From NCBI GenBank assembly GCA_022651385.1, contig JALCQR010000007.1:62001-126000 (forward strand): DNA of 64,000 nucleotides, read 5' to 3'. The notes below the pieces were generated by a model, which did no database searches, was not told the DNA's origin, and was given only the letters and a program-made list of their open reading frames with translations. The position numbers and the translations under genes are program-made. Shown here piece after piece: positions 18,882-28,269 of this stretch. Position 1 is the stretch's first letter. Each line of letters starts with the position of its first letter. This stretch comes from Clostridia bacterium (GTDB taxonomy: Bacteria > Bacillota > Clostridia > Lachnospirales > Anaerotignaceae).

Positions 18882-20293
18882 TGATTTGCAATAACTGCGG
18901 ATATGAAATAAAATCAGGTCATGTTTGTCCTTCATGCGGCGCCGATAACGTACTACTTTCCAAGGCAAAAACAGCTTCGCTGAGGCAATATAACAAAGGA
19001 GTTGCCTTTGCCAAAGAAGGCGATTACAGTGCAGCTATTGAATCTTTGCGTGAGTGTATATTATTTGATAAATATAATTTTGTAGCACGTAATCTTTTGG
19101 GAATTGCATATTTTCAAATAGGCCTTGTTACGGACGCATTAAAAGAGTGGATTATAAGCACATCTATTAAAAAAGAAAAAAATCCTGCGCAAAAATATAT
19201 AGATTCATTGCAAAAAAACGCCCGGCGTCTTGAAAAATATAACGATGCTATATGTATGTACAATAAGGCCATCAAACAATTTAAACTAAATAACAATGAT
19301 TTGGCTGTAATTTCACTGAAAAAAGCTGCTGATATCAACCAAAGTTTTGTAGATGCTCAGAACTTACTTTCAGCATATTATATAAGCTGTGACGACAAGA
19401 TAAAGGCCAAAAAGTATATTTATCGAGCACTTAAAGTTGATAAAAGAAATCCTCGAGCACTTGAATATTTGGCGGAAATTACAAACCATAATGAAAAAAA
19501 AGAAGAAATTACAAAATCTAAACAGAATGAGAATGAGAGTGAATTATACGGATACAACGAAAAAATTGATAAAGAATATGACATTTCTTTTTGCAAGCGT
19601 ATAAAAAGTGTTTTTAAAAGCCAATTATTTATGTTTATTTCCGGAGCTGTTATTTCTGCGGCCGTTTTTGCGACTCTTGCGCTTCCGGATATTGTGGATG
19701 TAAAAAACAATCAGATTAATTCTTTAAATAGCCGGATTACGGAACTTGAGAATGAAAACAAAAACGGAACATCAACATTTGCGATAAAATATAAAAATCT
19801 TGAAGAAGAAGTTGAAAATCTACGGAAAGAAAATGAAAAATATAAGGGAGAATACAGCATTAAACAGCAGCAAATGGACATTGAAAGTGCTAAGGCTTAT
19901 ATAGAAAATCAAAAATATAGTCAGGCCGCGGAAATACTTTTAAAAATTGATGAAACACAATTTGATGACAGCACAAAATCTGAAATAGAAAATCTTAGAA
20001 ACGAATGCTATCCGTATGCGGCCGATGAATATTATACCTCGGGTGTTGAAGCTATGCAAAAAGATGATTCCAAAGATGCTCAGAACGATTTTTTGCTTTC
20101 TGTAAAACTAAATCCGAAATCCAATAATGCTGATAATGCTCTTTATTACCTTGCCGAAATTGAGGAAACTAACGGCAATCTTGAGCAGGCAAAGAGTTAT
20201 TATGAACGTATTGTAAATGAGTTCTCAAATTCAGACGTATTTAAGGATGCTGAGGAAAAAATATTGGAAATCTCCAAAACTCTACAACAATAA
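18878..20293 (+). CDS. zinc-ribbon, TPR and coiled-coil membrane protein
   Basis: This 471-residue protein of unknown function has a readable architecture. An N-terminal zinc ribbon (CNNCGYEIKSGHVCPSCG, residues 4-21) is followed by TPR-like helical repeats (about 32-205). A charged linker and one transmembrane helix (about 248-270, MFISGAVISAAVFATLAL) come next. Then there is a coiled coil (about 275-335) and a second set of TPR-like repeats to the end. The inferred topology puts the zinc ribbon and first repeats in the cytoplasm and the second repeats outside. It may be a scaffold at the membrane. It is coupled to the microORF upstream and followed by an amidase gene. Confidence 0.8.
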   Translation: MMICNNCGYEIKSGHVCPSCGADNVLLSKAKTASLRQYNKGVAFAKEGDYSAAIESLRECILFDKYNFVARNLLGIAYFQIGLVTDALKEWIISTSIKKEKNPAQKYIDSLQKNARRLEKYNDAICMYNKAIKQFKLNNNDLAVISLKKAADINQSFVDAQNLLSAYYISCDDKIKAKKYIYRALKVDKRNPRALEYLAEITNHNEKKEEITKSKQNENESELYGYNEKIDKEYDISFCKRIKSVFKSQLFMFISGAVISAAVFATLALPDIVDVKNNQINSLNSRITELENENKNGTSTFAIKYKNLEEEVENLRKENEKYKGEYSIKQQQMDIESAKAYIENQKYSQAAEILLKIDETQFDDSTKSEIENLRNECYPYAADEYYTSGVEAMQKDDSKDAQNDFLLSVKLNPKSNNADNALYYLAEIEETNGNLEQAKSYYERIVNEFSNSDVFKDAEEKILEISKTLQQ

Positions 20294-20362
20294 TACAAGG
20301 TACGGTTTTAAAATTATTGCATATTATATTGAGAGAAAATGTATTGGAGATAAGTTATATTT

Positions 20363-20944
20363 ATGCCTAAAGTATATCTAAGTCCGTCTGCACAGGAATA
20401 TAATCCGTACCCAAACGGTGGTAATGAAGAATACTACATGAATTTAATTGCAGATGCCATAGAACCATATCTTGAGGCATCCGGAATTGAATTTGTGAGA
20501 AACAACCCTAATGATACTTTGTCACAGACAATCAGCAATTCAAACAGAGAAGATGTTGACTTACATGTAGCCATACATTCAAATGCGGCCGGTGAAAATT
20601 TAAAGGGAAAGCTTTCGGGAACAGATATATACTATAATCCGGTCAGTGTTAACGGCCTAAAATTTGCGGAAATTCTGCAAAATAATTTTAAAACTATTTA
20701 CCCAAATCCAGATAAAGTTAATTTAATGCCAACAACAAGTCTTGCTGAAATCAGAAGAACTGTTGCTCCGTCTGTTTTAATTGAAACAGCATATCATGAC
20801 AACCCTGAAGATGAGCAGTGGATTAAAGACAATATTCAAAATATAGCAAGGGTTATTGCTGAATCAATAACTGAATATTTTGGAATGCCGTTTGTTGAGC
20901 CAATGATATCAAGTCAGGATTACGAAACAAACAGTATAATATAA
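20363..20944 (+). CDS. N-acetylmuramoyl-L-alanine amidase family protein
   Basis: This 193-residue Amidase_3-like protein lacks a signal peptide. Recognisable elements are a GGNEEYYMN segment supplying the metal-binding Glu, VAIHSNA with a zinc His, and VLIETAYHDN with the catalytic Glu. The usual first zinc His (GHGG-type motif) is replaced by an LSPSAQEYN segment, as I recall from a clostridial subgroup. Activity is therefore uncertain without a structure. The family cleaves the bond between MurNAc and L-Ala. The gene follows the TPR protein by about 70 bases and may be co-transcribed with it. Confidence 0.8.
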   Translation: MPKVYLSPSAQEYNPYPNGGNEEYYMNLIADAIEPYLEASGIEFVRNNPNDTLSQTISNSNREDVDLHVAIHSNAAGENLKGKLSGTDIYYNPVSVNGLKFAEILQNNFKTIYPNPDKVNLMPTTSLAEIRRTVAPSVLIETAYHDNPEDEQWIKDNIQNIARVIAESITEYFGMPFVEPMISSQDYETNSII

Positions 20945-20979
20945 TACATTTTAACTGATTAAAGTAATAACTAAAGCAG

Positions 20980-21160
20980 TTATGCAACTGATAAGGATTG
21001 AATCCTGTATTGAAACAGGACTCAGTCCTTTTAGTTTGCTCTTGATTGTTTATTGTTGTAATAATCTATATTTTCTCTTAATTTATGTTGATATCCGTCT
21101 TTATGATGTAGCCACCCATTTGTGGAACCAATATGATATTTTATTGCAAGTTGCTCGAAC
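20980..21160 (-). pseudogene. IS3-family (IS150 group) transposase relic
   Basis: On the minus strand, fragments of an IS3-type transposase can be read in shifted frames. Near 21115-21156 are EQLAIKYHIGS and then, in another frame, KWVAT, typical of the OrfA helix-turn-helix region. Near 20980-21085 are IDYYNNK, then IKSKLKGLSPV, then QYRIQSLSVA with a stop at 20980-20982, typical of the OrfB C-terminus. At least two frameshifts and a large internal deletion join the two ends. The element is therefore long dead. Confidence 0.7.
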
Positions 21161-21163
21161 CCA

Positions 21164-21213
21164 GAAGTGAACCCCTTTTATTAGACAAAAATAAATCTAA
21201 TGAAAGGGGTTTT
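21164..21213. repeat. IS-end-like hairpin repeat, copy 1
   Basis: The arm AACCCCTTTTATTAGA (21170-21185) pairs with TCTAATGAAAGGGGTT (21196-21211). It is preceded by GAAGTG, resembling IS150-group terminal repeats. A near-identical copy in opposite orientation occurs at 45204-45247. It borders the transposase relic and lies upstream of the Mn-catalase gene. Its T-rich end could also terminate transcription. Confidence 0.75.
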
Positions 21214-21295
21214 TGATAGATGTTTTTTATTGCATAAAAAGATTATATTGTCAAACACTATTATAGTAGTTAATTTAATATAATGGAGGGCTAAT

Positions 21296-21961
21296 ATGTT
21301 TAAACATGAAAAGAAATTGCTAAATCCGGTTAAAATCGAAAAACCTAATCCTCAATATGCAGTAATGCTGCAAGAACAGCTTGGCGGCGGAAACGGCGAG
21401 TTAAAAGCCGCTATGCAGTATATCTCTCAAAGCTTTCGTATTAAAAATCAGGAAATTAAAGACCTGTTTCTTGATATAGGAGCTGAGGAACTTGGGCATA
21501 TGGAAATGGTAGGTACATTAATTAATATGCTTAATGGACATGATGTGGATTATGAAGCAGTACAGGCGGGAGAAATTGAAACACATGTATTAAACGGATT
21601 AAATCCAGGTCTTATAAATGCATCGGGATATTCATGGACTGCCGATTATGTAACTGTTACAGGTGACCTTTGTGCAGATTTATTATCAAATATTGCATCG
21701 GAACAAAGGGCAAAAGTAGTATATGAATACCTTTACCGTCAAATAAATGATAAGTACGTAAGAGAATCAATTGACTTTTTGCTTAACCGTGAAGAAGCTC
21801 ATAATCAACTATTTAGAGATGCATTTAATAAAGTACAGGAAACAGGTTCAAACAAGAGCTTCGGAGTAACAAAAGATTCAAAAATTTATTTCAACCTTTC
21901 AAGTCCTTCTCAAAGTAAGGAATTTGAAAAACCTGATACAAAAGCACCAAGTTTTAAATAA
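21296..21961 (+). CDS. manganese catalase / CotJC-like protein
   Basis: This 221-residue ferritin-like protein is of the Mn-catalase family, which disproportionates hydrogen peroxide at a dimanganese centre. Metal ligands are visible in GELKAAMQY (Glu), GAEELGHMEM (Glu and His), SEQRAKVVYEY (Glu) and NREEAHNQLF (Glu and His). The length is close to clostridial short Mn-catalases and to spore-coat CotJC. Either a vegetative peroxide defence or a spore-coat role is possible. TGGAGGGC precedes the ATG. A bidirectional terminator follows. Confidence 0.9.
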   Translation: MFKHEKKLLNPVKIEKPNPQYAVMLQEQLGGGNGELKAAMQYISQSFRIKNQEIKDLFLDIGAEELGHMEMVGTLINMLNGHDVDYEAVQAGEIETHVLNGLNPGLINASGYSWTADYVTVTGDLCADLLSNIASEQRAKVVYEYLYRQINDKYVRESIDFLLNREEAHNQLFRDAFNKVQETGSNKSFGVTKDSKIYFNLSSPSQSKEFEKPDTKAPSFK

Positions 21962-21999
21962 TTATAAGATACAGCCATTATAGATTGCATCTAATATAT

Positions 22000-22048
22000 A
22001 AAAAGCAATCTCAAAGTTATTTATTTTAGCTGAGGGATTGCTTTTTAT
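22000..22048. terminator. bidirectional terminator
   Basis: AAAAGCAATC (22001-22010) pairs with GATTGCTTTT (about 22036-22045), with A- and T-runs outside. It separates the converging Mn-catalase and SPATA20-like genes. Confidence 0.8.
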
Positions 22049-22068
22049 GTTTATAACTTAATTAAATT

Positions 22069-24093
22069 CTATCTGATTAAGTCATACAGGTCTTTAATGT
22101 TATATACTGGTTTTTTGCATGTACCGTTTTGGCAGAAATAAAATGCTGTGCCATTTTTTGGTATTGGATATTCTCTGGTAAATGGTGCTATGTTTTCCAC
22201 AATTTTTGTATTTTTGGGAGTTTTAACAAGAACAGATATATTTAGCGTCTGTGAAGACAAAAACTCAGAAAGAGAGGGCGGCACATCATCAGAAGAGACA
22301 CAAAGAAGTTCGCCTGACGGATATACCATTTGCATAATAGCAAGCAGTGCAAAACTGTATCCCATAGGATAATCTTCAATGCTTCCAGACAGAAACTTTA
22401 ATTGCTTATCACTTGCATTCTGCCATTTTATTTCTCCTGTAAGTTTTGCCAAACGGCATAACACATACGCGGCAACTGAATTACCCGACGGCATTGCGCC
22501 ATCATAAATCTCCTTCGGACGGTCGATTAATTCTTCGCTGTCTGAACTATAAAGGTAAAAACCGCCGTTTTCGGAATCAAAGAATAAATCCAGCATTATG
22601 TCTGTGATATCTATTGCTTTTTGTAAATATGTCGAATTAAATGTTGCTTCGTATAGCTCCAGTAACGCAAGCGCATAAAAAGCATAATCATCAAGTTTAC
22701 CATCATATGCGGCTTCACCCTCTCTCCAGCGTGCACGCAAACGCTCTCCGTTCATCAAATTTTCAGTTATAAACGTATTTGCTTTTTCTGCGGCTTGTAA
22801 GTATTTTGGCTCGTTTAACAAATAGCCGGCTTTGGCAAATGCCGCAATCATTAGACTGTTCCATGATGTCAAAATTTTATCGTCTTTGCGAAGTGATGCA
22901 CGTTTTAAGCGGTATGCATACAATTTACGGCATGAATTTACTATACGTTCATCCGTATTTTCCCAGTTTGGATTTTCAATTAAGTTTGGTATACTTTTGC
23001 CTTCAAAATTTCCGTCATTGGTAATTCCAAACCACTTACAGAAAAATTCGCCGTCATTTTCTCCAATATAATTTTTGATTTCTTCAGGTGTAAAAGAATA
23101 ATATTTTCCTTCCTCACCGTCACTGTCGGCATCTTGGGCACAATAAAAACCGCCGTTTTCATGAGTCATTTCACAAAGAACGTAATCAAGTGTTTTGCGG
23201 ACTATATGTTCCCAAATGGGTTTGTGAGTTATTTTATAAATTTGTACATACGCAATAGCTAATAACGCGTTGTCATAAAGCATTTTCTCAAAATGAGGTA
23301 TAAGCCATTTTCTGTCTGTGGAATAACGTGAAAATCCTCCGCCAATATGATCAAAAATACCGCCTTTATACATTTGAGAAAGTGTTTTATCGACGATTTT
23401 AATACATGCTTCATCTTTTTCAAATACTGAATAATTCATTAAAAAAATCAAATTGTGCGGGGCAGGGAATTTTGGAGCAATGCCGAAGCCGCCGTAAGTT
23501 GAGTCAAAATATTTTTTAAAGTCTTTTACGGCATGAAAAATCAAATCTTTGGTCGGCAAAGAGGATTTAGAAGCATTATGTTGTTTAATTAGAATTTCTT
23601 TTATTTTATTACCGACAGATTCTAAGTCTTTTCTGTTTGTTTTCCACTGATGCGCAATTTCAGGCAGCAGTTGCAAAAGCCCTATCATTCCGCCTCTGCT
23701 GTCTTTTGGCAGATAAGTTGCGGCATAAAACGGCTTTTGGTCTGATGTCATAAAAATTGTAAGCGGCCAGCCGCCATTTCCCGTTATCGACTGGCATATA
23801 TTCATATATACCGCATCAATATCAGGCCGTTCCTCACGGTCAACTTTTATACAGATAAAATATTGATTAAGAACGCCGGCTACTTCTGTGTTTTCAAATG
23901 ATTCGTGCTCCATAACATGACACCAATGGCATGTTGAGTACCCTATAGAAAGAAAAATAGGTTTATCTTCGGCTTTTGCTTTTTTAAAGGCTTCCTCACC
24001 CCACGGAAACCAATCAACAGGATTGTTTGCATGCTGAAGCAAATAAGGGGATTTTTCTTTTGAAAGTCTACCCGTTGGTTTTGTCATTAACAT
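22069..24093 (-). CDS. SPATA20/YyaL-like thioredoxin-domain protein
   Basis: This 674-residue protein has an N-terminal thioredoxin-like domain (DUF255, about residues 5-165) with a CHWC motif at 55-58. An (alpha/alpha) toroid fold related to N-acylglucosamine 2-epimerases follows (about 180-600). The opening [26 protein letters not shown] is highly diagnostic. Family biochemical function is unclear. AAGGCGG, seven bases upstream, supports the start. It is a single gene on the minus strand, downstream of the copper-binding protein gene and separated from it by a terminator. Confidence 0.93.
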   Translation of the reverse strand: MLMTKPTGRLSKEKSPYLLQHANNPVDWFPWGEEAFKKAKAEDKPIFLSIGYSTCHWCHVMEHESFENTEVAGVLNQYFICIKVDREERPDIDAVYMNICQSITGNGGWPLTIFMTSDQKPFYAATYLPKDSRGGMIGLLQLLPEIAHQWKTNRKDLESVGNKIKEILIKQHNASKSSLPTKDLIFHAVKDFKKYFDSTYGGFGIAPKFPAPHNLIFLMNYSVFEKDEACIKIVDKTLSQMYKGGIFDHIGGGFSRYSTDRKWLIPHFEKMLYDNALLAIAYVQIYKITHKPIWEHIVRKTLDYVLCEMTHENGGFYCAQDADSDGEEGKYYSFTPEEIKNYIGENDGEFFCKWFGITNDGNFEGKSIPNLIENPNWENTDERIVNSCRKLYAYRLKRASLRKDDKILTSWNSLMIAAFAKAGYLLNEPKYLQAAEKANTFITENLMNGERLRARWREGEAAYDGKLDDYAFYALALLELYEATFNSTYLQKAIDITDIMLDLFFDSENGGFYLYSSDSEELIDRPKEIYDGAMPSGNSVAAYVLCRLAKLTGEIKWQNASDKQLKFLSGSIEDYPMGYSFALLAIMQMVYPSGELLCVSSDDVPPSLSEFLSSQTLNISVLVKTPKNTKIVENIAPFTREYPIPKNGTAFYFCQNGTCKKPVYNIKDLYDLIR

Positions 24094-24153
24094 ATAATCA
24101 CCGCCTTATTGGTTTGAAAACAAATTAAATATGCATTTTGTATATTTCTTTAT

Positions 24154-24189
24154 TAAAAAATATATGCCATCAAAAAAGATGGCATATAA
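24154..24189 (-). terminator. terminator of the copper-binding protein gene
   Basis: TATATGCCATC (24161-24171) pairs with GATGGCATATA (24178-24188). Read on the minus strand it is followed by a T run (24154-24160). Confidence 0.85.
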
Positions 24190-24195
24190 TATTGT

Positions 24196-24537
24196 TTATC
24201 TCATATTTCTACATTCCGACGCACATTTATTGCATTCATCAGCGCACTCTTTACAATGGTTATCATTAAATTTTCCACATTCAGTTGCACACTGTTCGCA
24301 AATGGATGCACATAACTGACATAGGTCGTTTGAAAACTTGCTTCCCATCCCCATAAAGCATGAAGACATTTTACATATGTCGGCACAAGCAACCAATGTC
24401 TCTATGCAATTTTTTCTTGCCTGAACATCCGGCTCATTTAAGCACAATACCATACATTCATTACATGTTTGAGCACACTTGTTGCAGGCGTCTATACATT
24501 TTTGATTCATACCTATAGTGCTTGTCATAACTTCCAT
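24196..24537 (-). CDS. Cys-rich four-helix-bundle copper-binding protein
   Basis: This 113-residue protein has about 18 Cys residues spaced as CxxCxxxC along four predicted helices (CIDACNKCAQTCNECMVLC, CEQCATECGKF and similar). The pattern fits the DUF326 / Csp copper-storage family, whose helices line a core with Cu(I). It lacks a Tat signal, so a cytosolic Csp3-like form is likely. Upstream is an A/T-rich region with a ribosome site GGAGATG. Note that 'Csp' here means copper storage, unrelated to the germination proteases at 5-8 kb. Confidence 0.88.
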   Translation of the reverse strand: MEVMTSTIGMNQKCIDACNKCAQTCNECMVLCLNEPDVQARKNCIETLVACADICKMSSCFMGMGSKFSNDLCQLCASICEQCATECGKFNDNHCKECADECNKCASECRNMR

Positions 24538-24726
24538 TTTATTTCATCTCCATCAATTTTTTATGCTAATGCACTTAACTAATTTATCTTTTTTTTATAA
24601 AAATTATACAAGTTATAGCTATATTGTTTATTGATTTTCAAATGTCGAAAAATATAGAATACTAAAGGTTTATGTGGGGATTCTATTAATAAGTTTTAAT
24701 TTTCAAAATAAGAGAGGAAGCCTCAC

Positions 24727-25185
24727 ATGATTAAAAAAATATTTCCACCTACAACAAAAAAAGAAGCATTTTATACATGCAGCAAATTTAACAAAAAAAT
24801 ACGTGATGACACAATTAATTGTATTAACAAATATAAAGATTGCGATGAGTTAACAATATCTGAAAAATTAAATAATCTTAATTATGAATGGGATACGGAA
24901 AGAGTTTTGGAAACAAATGCTGCAACTGTGGTTTTTTTAAGCTCTGTTCTTGGATTATGCAAAAGAAGATACTGTTGTTTTTTACTGACTGGAATAATAG
25001 GAATTTGTCTGCTGAATCATGCATTATTCGGATGGTGTCCTCCGCTTCCTATTATAAGAAAAATGGGTGTGAGAACAGCTGAAGAAATTAACAATGAAAA
25101 AACAGTATTCAAGTTAATCAGAGGAGATTTTTCACAAGATACTAAAAACGCAGCCAAATTACTTAATATTGCAGAAAAGCAATAA
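24727..25185 (+). CDS. DUF2892-like small membrane protein
   Basis: This 152-residue protein has a hydrophilic N-terminal half (residues 1-70, basic, with TCSKFNKKIRDDTINCI) reminiscent of a helical domain. A DUF2892-like segment follows with two hydrophobic helices (about 74-110) and the characteristic HALFGWCPPLPIIRKMGVRTAEEI. DUF2892 domains occur alone or fused to rhodaneses, and their role is unknown. AGAGAGGAAG precedes the ATG. It is followed by a terminator. Confidence 0.75.
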   Translation: MIKKIFPPTTKKEAFYTCSKFNKKIRDDTINCINKYKDCDELTISEKLNNLNYEWDTERVLETNAATVVFLSSVLGLCKRRYCCFLLTGIIGICLLNHALFGWCPPLPIIRKMGVRTAEEINNEKTVFKLIRGDFSQDTKNAAKLLNIAEKQ

Positions 25186-25216
25186 ACCAACAATTAATCT
25201 TTTTATAGCATATAAA

Positions 25217-25250
25217 GCAGCGGCCATTTTTGAGCCGCTGTTTATTATAT
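25217..25250 (+). terminator. terminator after the DUF2892-like gene
   Basis: CAGCGGC (25218-25224) pairs with GCCGCTG (25234-25240) and is followed by a T-rich tract. The remaining 25250-25505 shows no gene. Confidence 0.75.
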
Positions 25251-25505
25251 TGCTTTTAAACACATATGAGTTTACATAATATTATTTTCAAGGTATACTT
25301 TAATACTCATTCGAACAAATATTATAATTTTCGGATGATAATTAAATATTAGAAATTTACTTTTTTGAAATAATTAATGGCTTTTGAAAGACGAGAACTC
25401 TACATTTGAAAATTTAAAAAGTTTAAATGGTATACAAATTACTAAAGCAGAAAAATTATTTTTAATAACACAAATATCTTTGTTAAAGCAGCGTCAACTG
25501 AAAAC

Positions 25506-26735
25506 TTATAAACTCGATATAATTTTTGACCATGCATCCGGAGCTTGAAGGAAATCAGCGTAATGGGATTCAACATTTTTTTCGTAATTTTCAAGTTCTT
25601 TTCTAATATTCATAAAAGATCTGGTGCCGAAATGTTTGCAAACGGCAGGCAATGTGATATCAAGTTCATGTTTCATATTTTCAATTTCGTCTTTATAGCC
25701 GTCTCTGTTAGTTATATATAAGAATAAAGGCTTATATCGAACCCAACCTATACATGCGTTATAAAAACGTTTCTTAATTCTGTCGGAAGTTGCTTTTATA
25801 GGCTTTAGCTTTATAGGAAGCACTCCTGATAATAAATGCCTGTATGCGGAAAACCCGTCGTGGAAAGTGTAACAAGGTATACTTAAAACTTTTCTTTCAC
25901 TTAAACATGTGCTTAAAAAAGTGTCTTCCCCGCGAGCTCCCGGAGGATTAAAGAACGGAAAGACTCTTTCTGGTTGTGTAAGATTAATACATAAATTTGA
26001 GCCCGAAATAAATTTTGCATTGTTTATTTCAGGTACTTCAATTACCTTTTTTTCTATTAACACTTCAGTATCAGCATATGTAACGCCGCCGTTTAACATT
26101 ATTTTTTTAATGTTTTCCCAATTTATAATATCGTTGCTTATGGCCTTTATGAATTTTCTAAAAATATCTTCAGTCATAATATCAGAAAATTCTATGTTTG
26201 GAATAGGGGAAATATAGCCGCAATGATAACCAAAAGTTATATCTGCATTTTTTATATTCATAAGATGCGATTTCATAACCTGCTGACCGCCCCAGAGTGC
26301 TGTTTCACTATTTCTTGTAACGGCAACTGGATACTCGTCATCATCAATAAAAAGCAGACAGTCCATTTTGTTTTTTATTGCCTCATAAAGAATAATGTTT
26401 CTTGAAGAAGCATATCCTTTTTCAAAAATTATTGATGCTTCTTTTGCATTAATAATGCCTTCTTCCATAAATTTTTTTGATACTTCTTTAATTTTTTGAG
26501 TATCAAAAAAGTTAGTGTTGTCAAGATATCTCGCAACTTCAGGATGTATTGATGTATAATCGGTATATTTTGTTCCCATATAATCCAAATCATATGCAAC
26601 AAACAGATTTAAACTAATATTGTTGTTATCAAGCAATCCAGATTCTTTACAATTGTATATGTAGCTTTTTAATACGTTTTGAAAATGTTTTCTTCCTGTT
26701 GCGAAACCTAAACCTACTTTAATTGTATTATCCAC
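25506..26735 (-). CDS. glycosyltransferase-like protein
   Basis: This 409-residue cytosolic protein has a probable GT-A fold. The start VGLGFATGRKHFQNVLKSYI resembles the nucleotide-sugar binding strand. A metal-binding acidic motif LLFIDDDEYP lies near residue 130, and a second acidic/His region near GARGEDTFLSTCL (about 283). I cannot assign the family or sugar. It is transcribed alone from its own promoter. There is no polysaccharide cluster around it, so it may modify a protein or a small molecule instead. Confidence 0.55.
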   Translation of the reverse strand: MDNTIKVGLGFATGRKHFQNVLKSYIYNCKESGLLDNNNISLNLFVAYDLDYMGTKYTDYTSIHPEVARYLDNTNFFDTQKIKEVSKKFMEEGIINAKEASIIFEKGYASSRNIILYEAIKNKMDCLLFIDDDEYPVAVTRNSETALWGGQQVMKSHLMNIKNADITFGYHCGYISPIPNIEFSDIMTEDIFRKFIKAISNDIINWENIKKIMLNGGVTYADTEVLIEKKVIEVPEINNAKFISGSNLCINLTQPERVFPFFNPPGARGEDTFLSTCLSERKVLSIPCYTFHDGFSAYRHLLSGVLPIKLKPIKATSDRIKKRFYNACIGWVRYKPLFLYITNRDGYKDEIENMKHELDITLPAVCKHFGTRSFMNIRKELENYEKNVESHYADFLQAPDAWSKIISSL

Positions 26736-26780
26736 ATTATTCGCCTCCTTAAAACGATGGATATTTTATAATTAATATTT

Positions 26781-26809
26781 ATTATACCATAAAATTCATA
26801 AATCAACAA
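26781..26809 (-). promoter_or_regulatory. sigma-A promoter of the glycosyltransferase-like gene
   Basis: On the minus strand, -35 TTGTTG (26804-26809) and a perfect -10 TATAAT (26781-26786) are 17 bases apart. The rest of the gap to 27173 is AT-rich and shows no gene. Confidence 0.65.
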
Positions 26810-27173
26810 GAATACCTAATATACTACAATTATACAAAATAAAATAGTTATATTTAATTAACTATAAATTGTGCTATTTCCACAAATACAGATAAAGATA
26901 TCGTGCAACTTGCTTTTACATAAAAAAATGAGCATATATTTTTATATGAAATTAATTTTTAAAAATGCAATTCAACTTTTGTTCAAATTTTTTAATTATT
27001 AATTTTGATATTAAAAATATTCTTATGAAATATGTATGTGCCGTTTCGTGAATTTTAGTTGAATAATTTTTGCAAATTTTATGTTTAAATGTGTATAAAA
27101 TAATTTGAATTTATGTTAAAGTAATAAAATATAGAATTAAAATAAGAAAGAGTAAGGCAGAAGGAGGAATTAA

Positions 27174-28016
27174 GTGTACTACTATCATGTTGACGTATTC
27201 AGTTCAAAGGCTTTATCAGGAAACGGGCTTACGGTAATCTTTCATGATGAAGATTTAGAAAAGCATTATATGCAAAAAATTGCACAGGAATTTAAGCAAT
27301 TTGAGACTGTTTTTTTAAGGCGGACAGAAGAAAAACTTTTTCGTGCAAGAATATTTACAGTTGAAGAAGAATTGGATTTTGCCGGTCATCCTATATTAGG
27401 AGCGGCAGCGGCAATTCACAAAAACTATTTTCCGGATGAAAACAGCATTTCTGTTACATTTGAGCTAAATAACAAAAGGCTGCAATCGGAATCAGTTAAA
27501 AGAAATGGCTATTTTCAATCTTCAATGAATCAGGGAACGCCTGAATTTCTTTGGACTGTAGATGATAAGTTAAAGTATGACTTTCTGCGGTATTTAAATC
27601 TTACGCCAAACAATATTTACCCTGATTTGCCTATGGAGGTTGTTTCAACAGGCTTGCCGTATTTAATTGTTCCTATTGCTTCCGGCTTGGAACATGCCAA
27701 AATAAGTGTCAACAATTTTGAGGAACAATTAAGAAAAATCAACGCTAAGTTTGTTTATGTTTTTGACGTTAATAAAATGGAAGGGCGTACATGGGACAAT
27801 TTTGGTGCTGTTGAAGATGTTGCAACCGGAAGTGCCACCGGACCAACGGGGGCTTACCTCAATAAATGGAATATCTGTAAGGAAAATATAATCATAAATC
27901 AGGGAAGTTTTGTAGGAAGGCCGAGCAAATTAAAAGTTTTTATTAATCAATCAACAGGAGAAATAAAAGTATCTGGTAATGTTAACATAATAGCAAAAGG
28001 GAATTTACTATTATAA
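27174..28016 (+). CDS. PhzF family isomerase-like protein
   Basis: This 280-residue protein is of the PhzF (phenazine biosynthesis) superfamily, which shares the diaminopimelate epimerase fold. The start DVFSSKALSGNGLTVIFHD, the catalytic Glu segment VEEELDFAGHPILGAA (about 65-80) and the second-half VEDVATGSATGPTGAYL are diagnostic. Outside phenazine producers these are isomerases of unknown substrate. The start is GTG at 27174, following AGGAGGAATTAA. No phenazine genes are near, so only the fold-level function is supported. Confidence 0.9.
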   Translation: MYYYHVDVFSSKALSGNGLTVIFHDEDLEKHYMQKIAQEFKQFETVFLRRTEEKLFRARIFTVEEELDFAGHPILGAAAAIHKNYFPDENSISVTFELNNKRLQSESVKRNGYFQSSMNQGTPEFLWTVDDKLKYDFLRYLNLTPNNIYPDLPMEVVSTGLPYLIVPIASGLEHAKISVNNFEEQLRKINAKFVYVFDVNKMEGRTWDNFGAVEDVATGSATGPTGAYLNKWNICKENIIINQGSFVGRPSKLKVFINQSTGEIKVSGNVNIIAKGNLLL

Positions 28017-28040
28017 TATGATATGTAAATTAAAAACCAA

Positions 28041-28076
28041 ATGGGGAGCTTTTTTACTTGCAAAAAGCTCCCCATC
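28041..28076 (+). terminator. hairpin after phzF-like gene
   Basis: A 13-bp perfect stem ATGGGGAGCTTTTT / AAAAAGCTCCCCAT (28041-28074) lacks a clean T-run afterwards but lies 25 bases past the stop. It is probably the terminator. Confidence 0.6.
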
Positions 28077-28114
28077 CCCCTAAAAATGCGCTTGAAAGTA
28101 AGAAAGTAATAAAA

Positions 28115-28267
28115 ACCGGCATGACTCTGTCCAGCCAACCCTGCAAGCCTTTAAAAAGGCTTGAACTAAACTTTGATAGGCTCCGCCCAAGTAATTACTA
28201 TTGTGCAGAATTACTTTTACGATAACTTTTTTGACAGTCTGAAGCAAGCCTTAATAAGCTTGCCGGT
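28115..28267. repeat. possible short interspersed or structured element
   Basis: This 150-base noncoding block has terminal inverted repeats (ACCGGCA at about 28115-28121, TGCCGGT at 28261-28267). Internal hairpins include GCAAGCC..GGCTTG, and GTAATTA with a matching TAATTAC. It is more G+C-rich than its surroundings and sits between the converging phzF-like and arsC genes. Whether it is a MITE-like repeat or an RNA cannot be decided from one copy. Confidence 0.35.
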
Positions 28268-28269
28268 AT

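Noticed and set aside
20993-21035. Strong hairpin after the amidase gene that looks like a terminator
   Set aside because: It coincides with the LKGLSP / QYRIQS coding remnant of an IS3-type transposase. It may still work as a terminator, but the IS relic explains the sequence.
21140-21170. tRNA-like TTGCTCGAACCC stretch
   Set aside because: No cloverleaf can be built around it, and it belongs to the IS relic.
21250-21295. Possible PerR box upstream of the Mn-catalase gene
   Set aside because: The AT-rich sequence matches the consensus at too few positions to be told from background.
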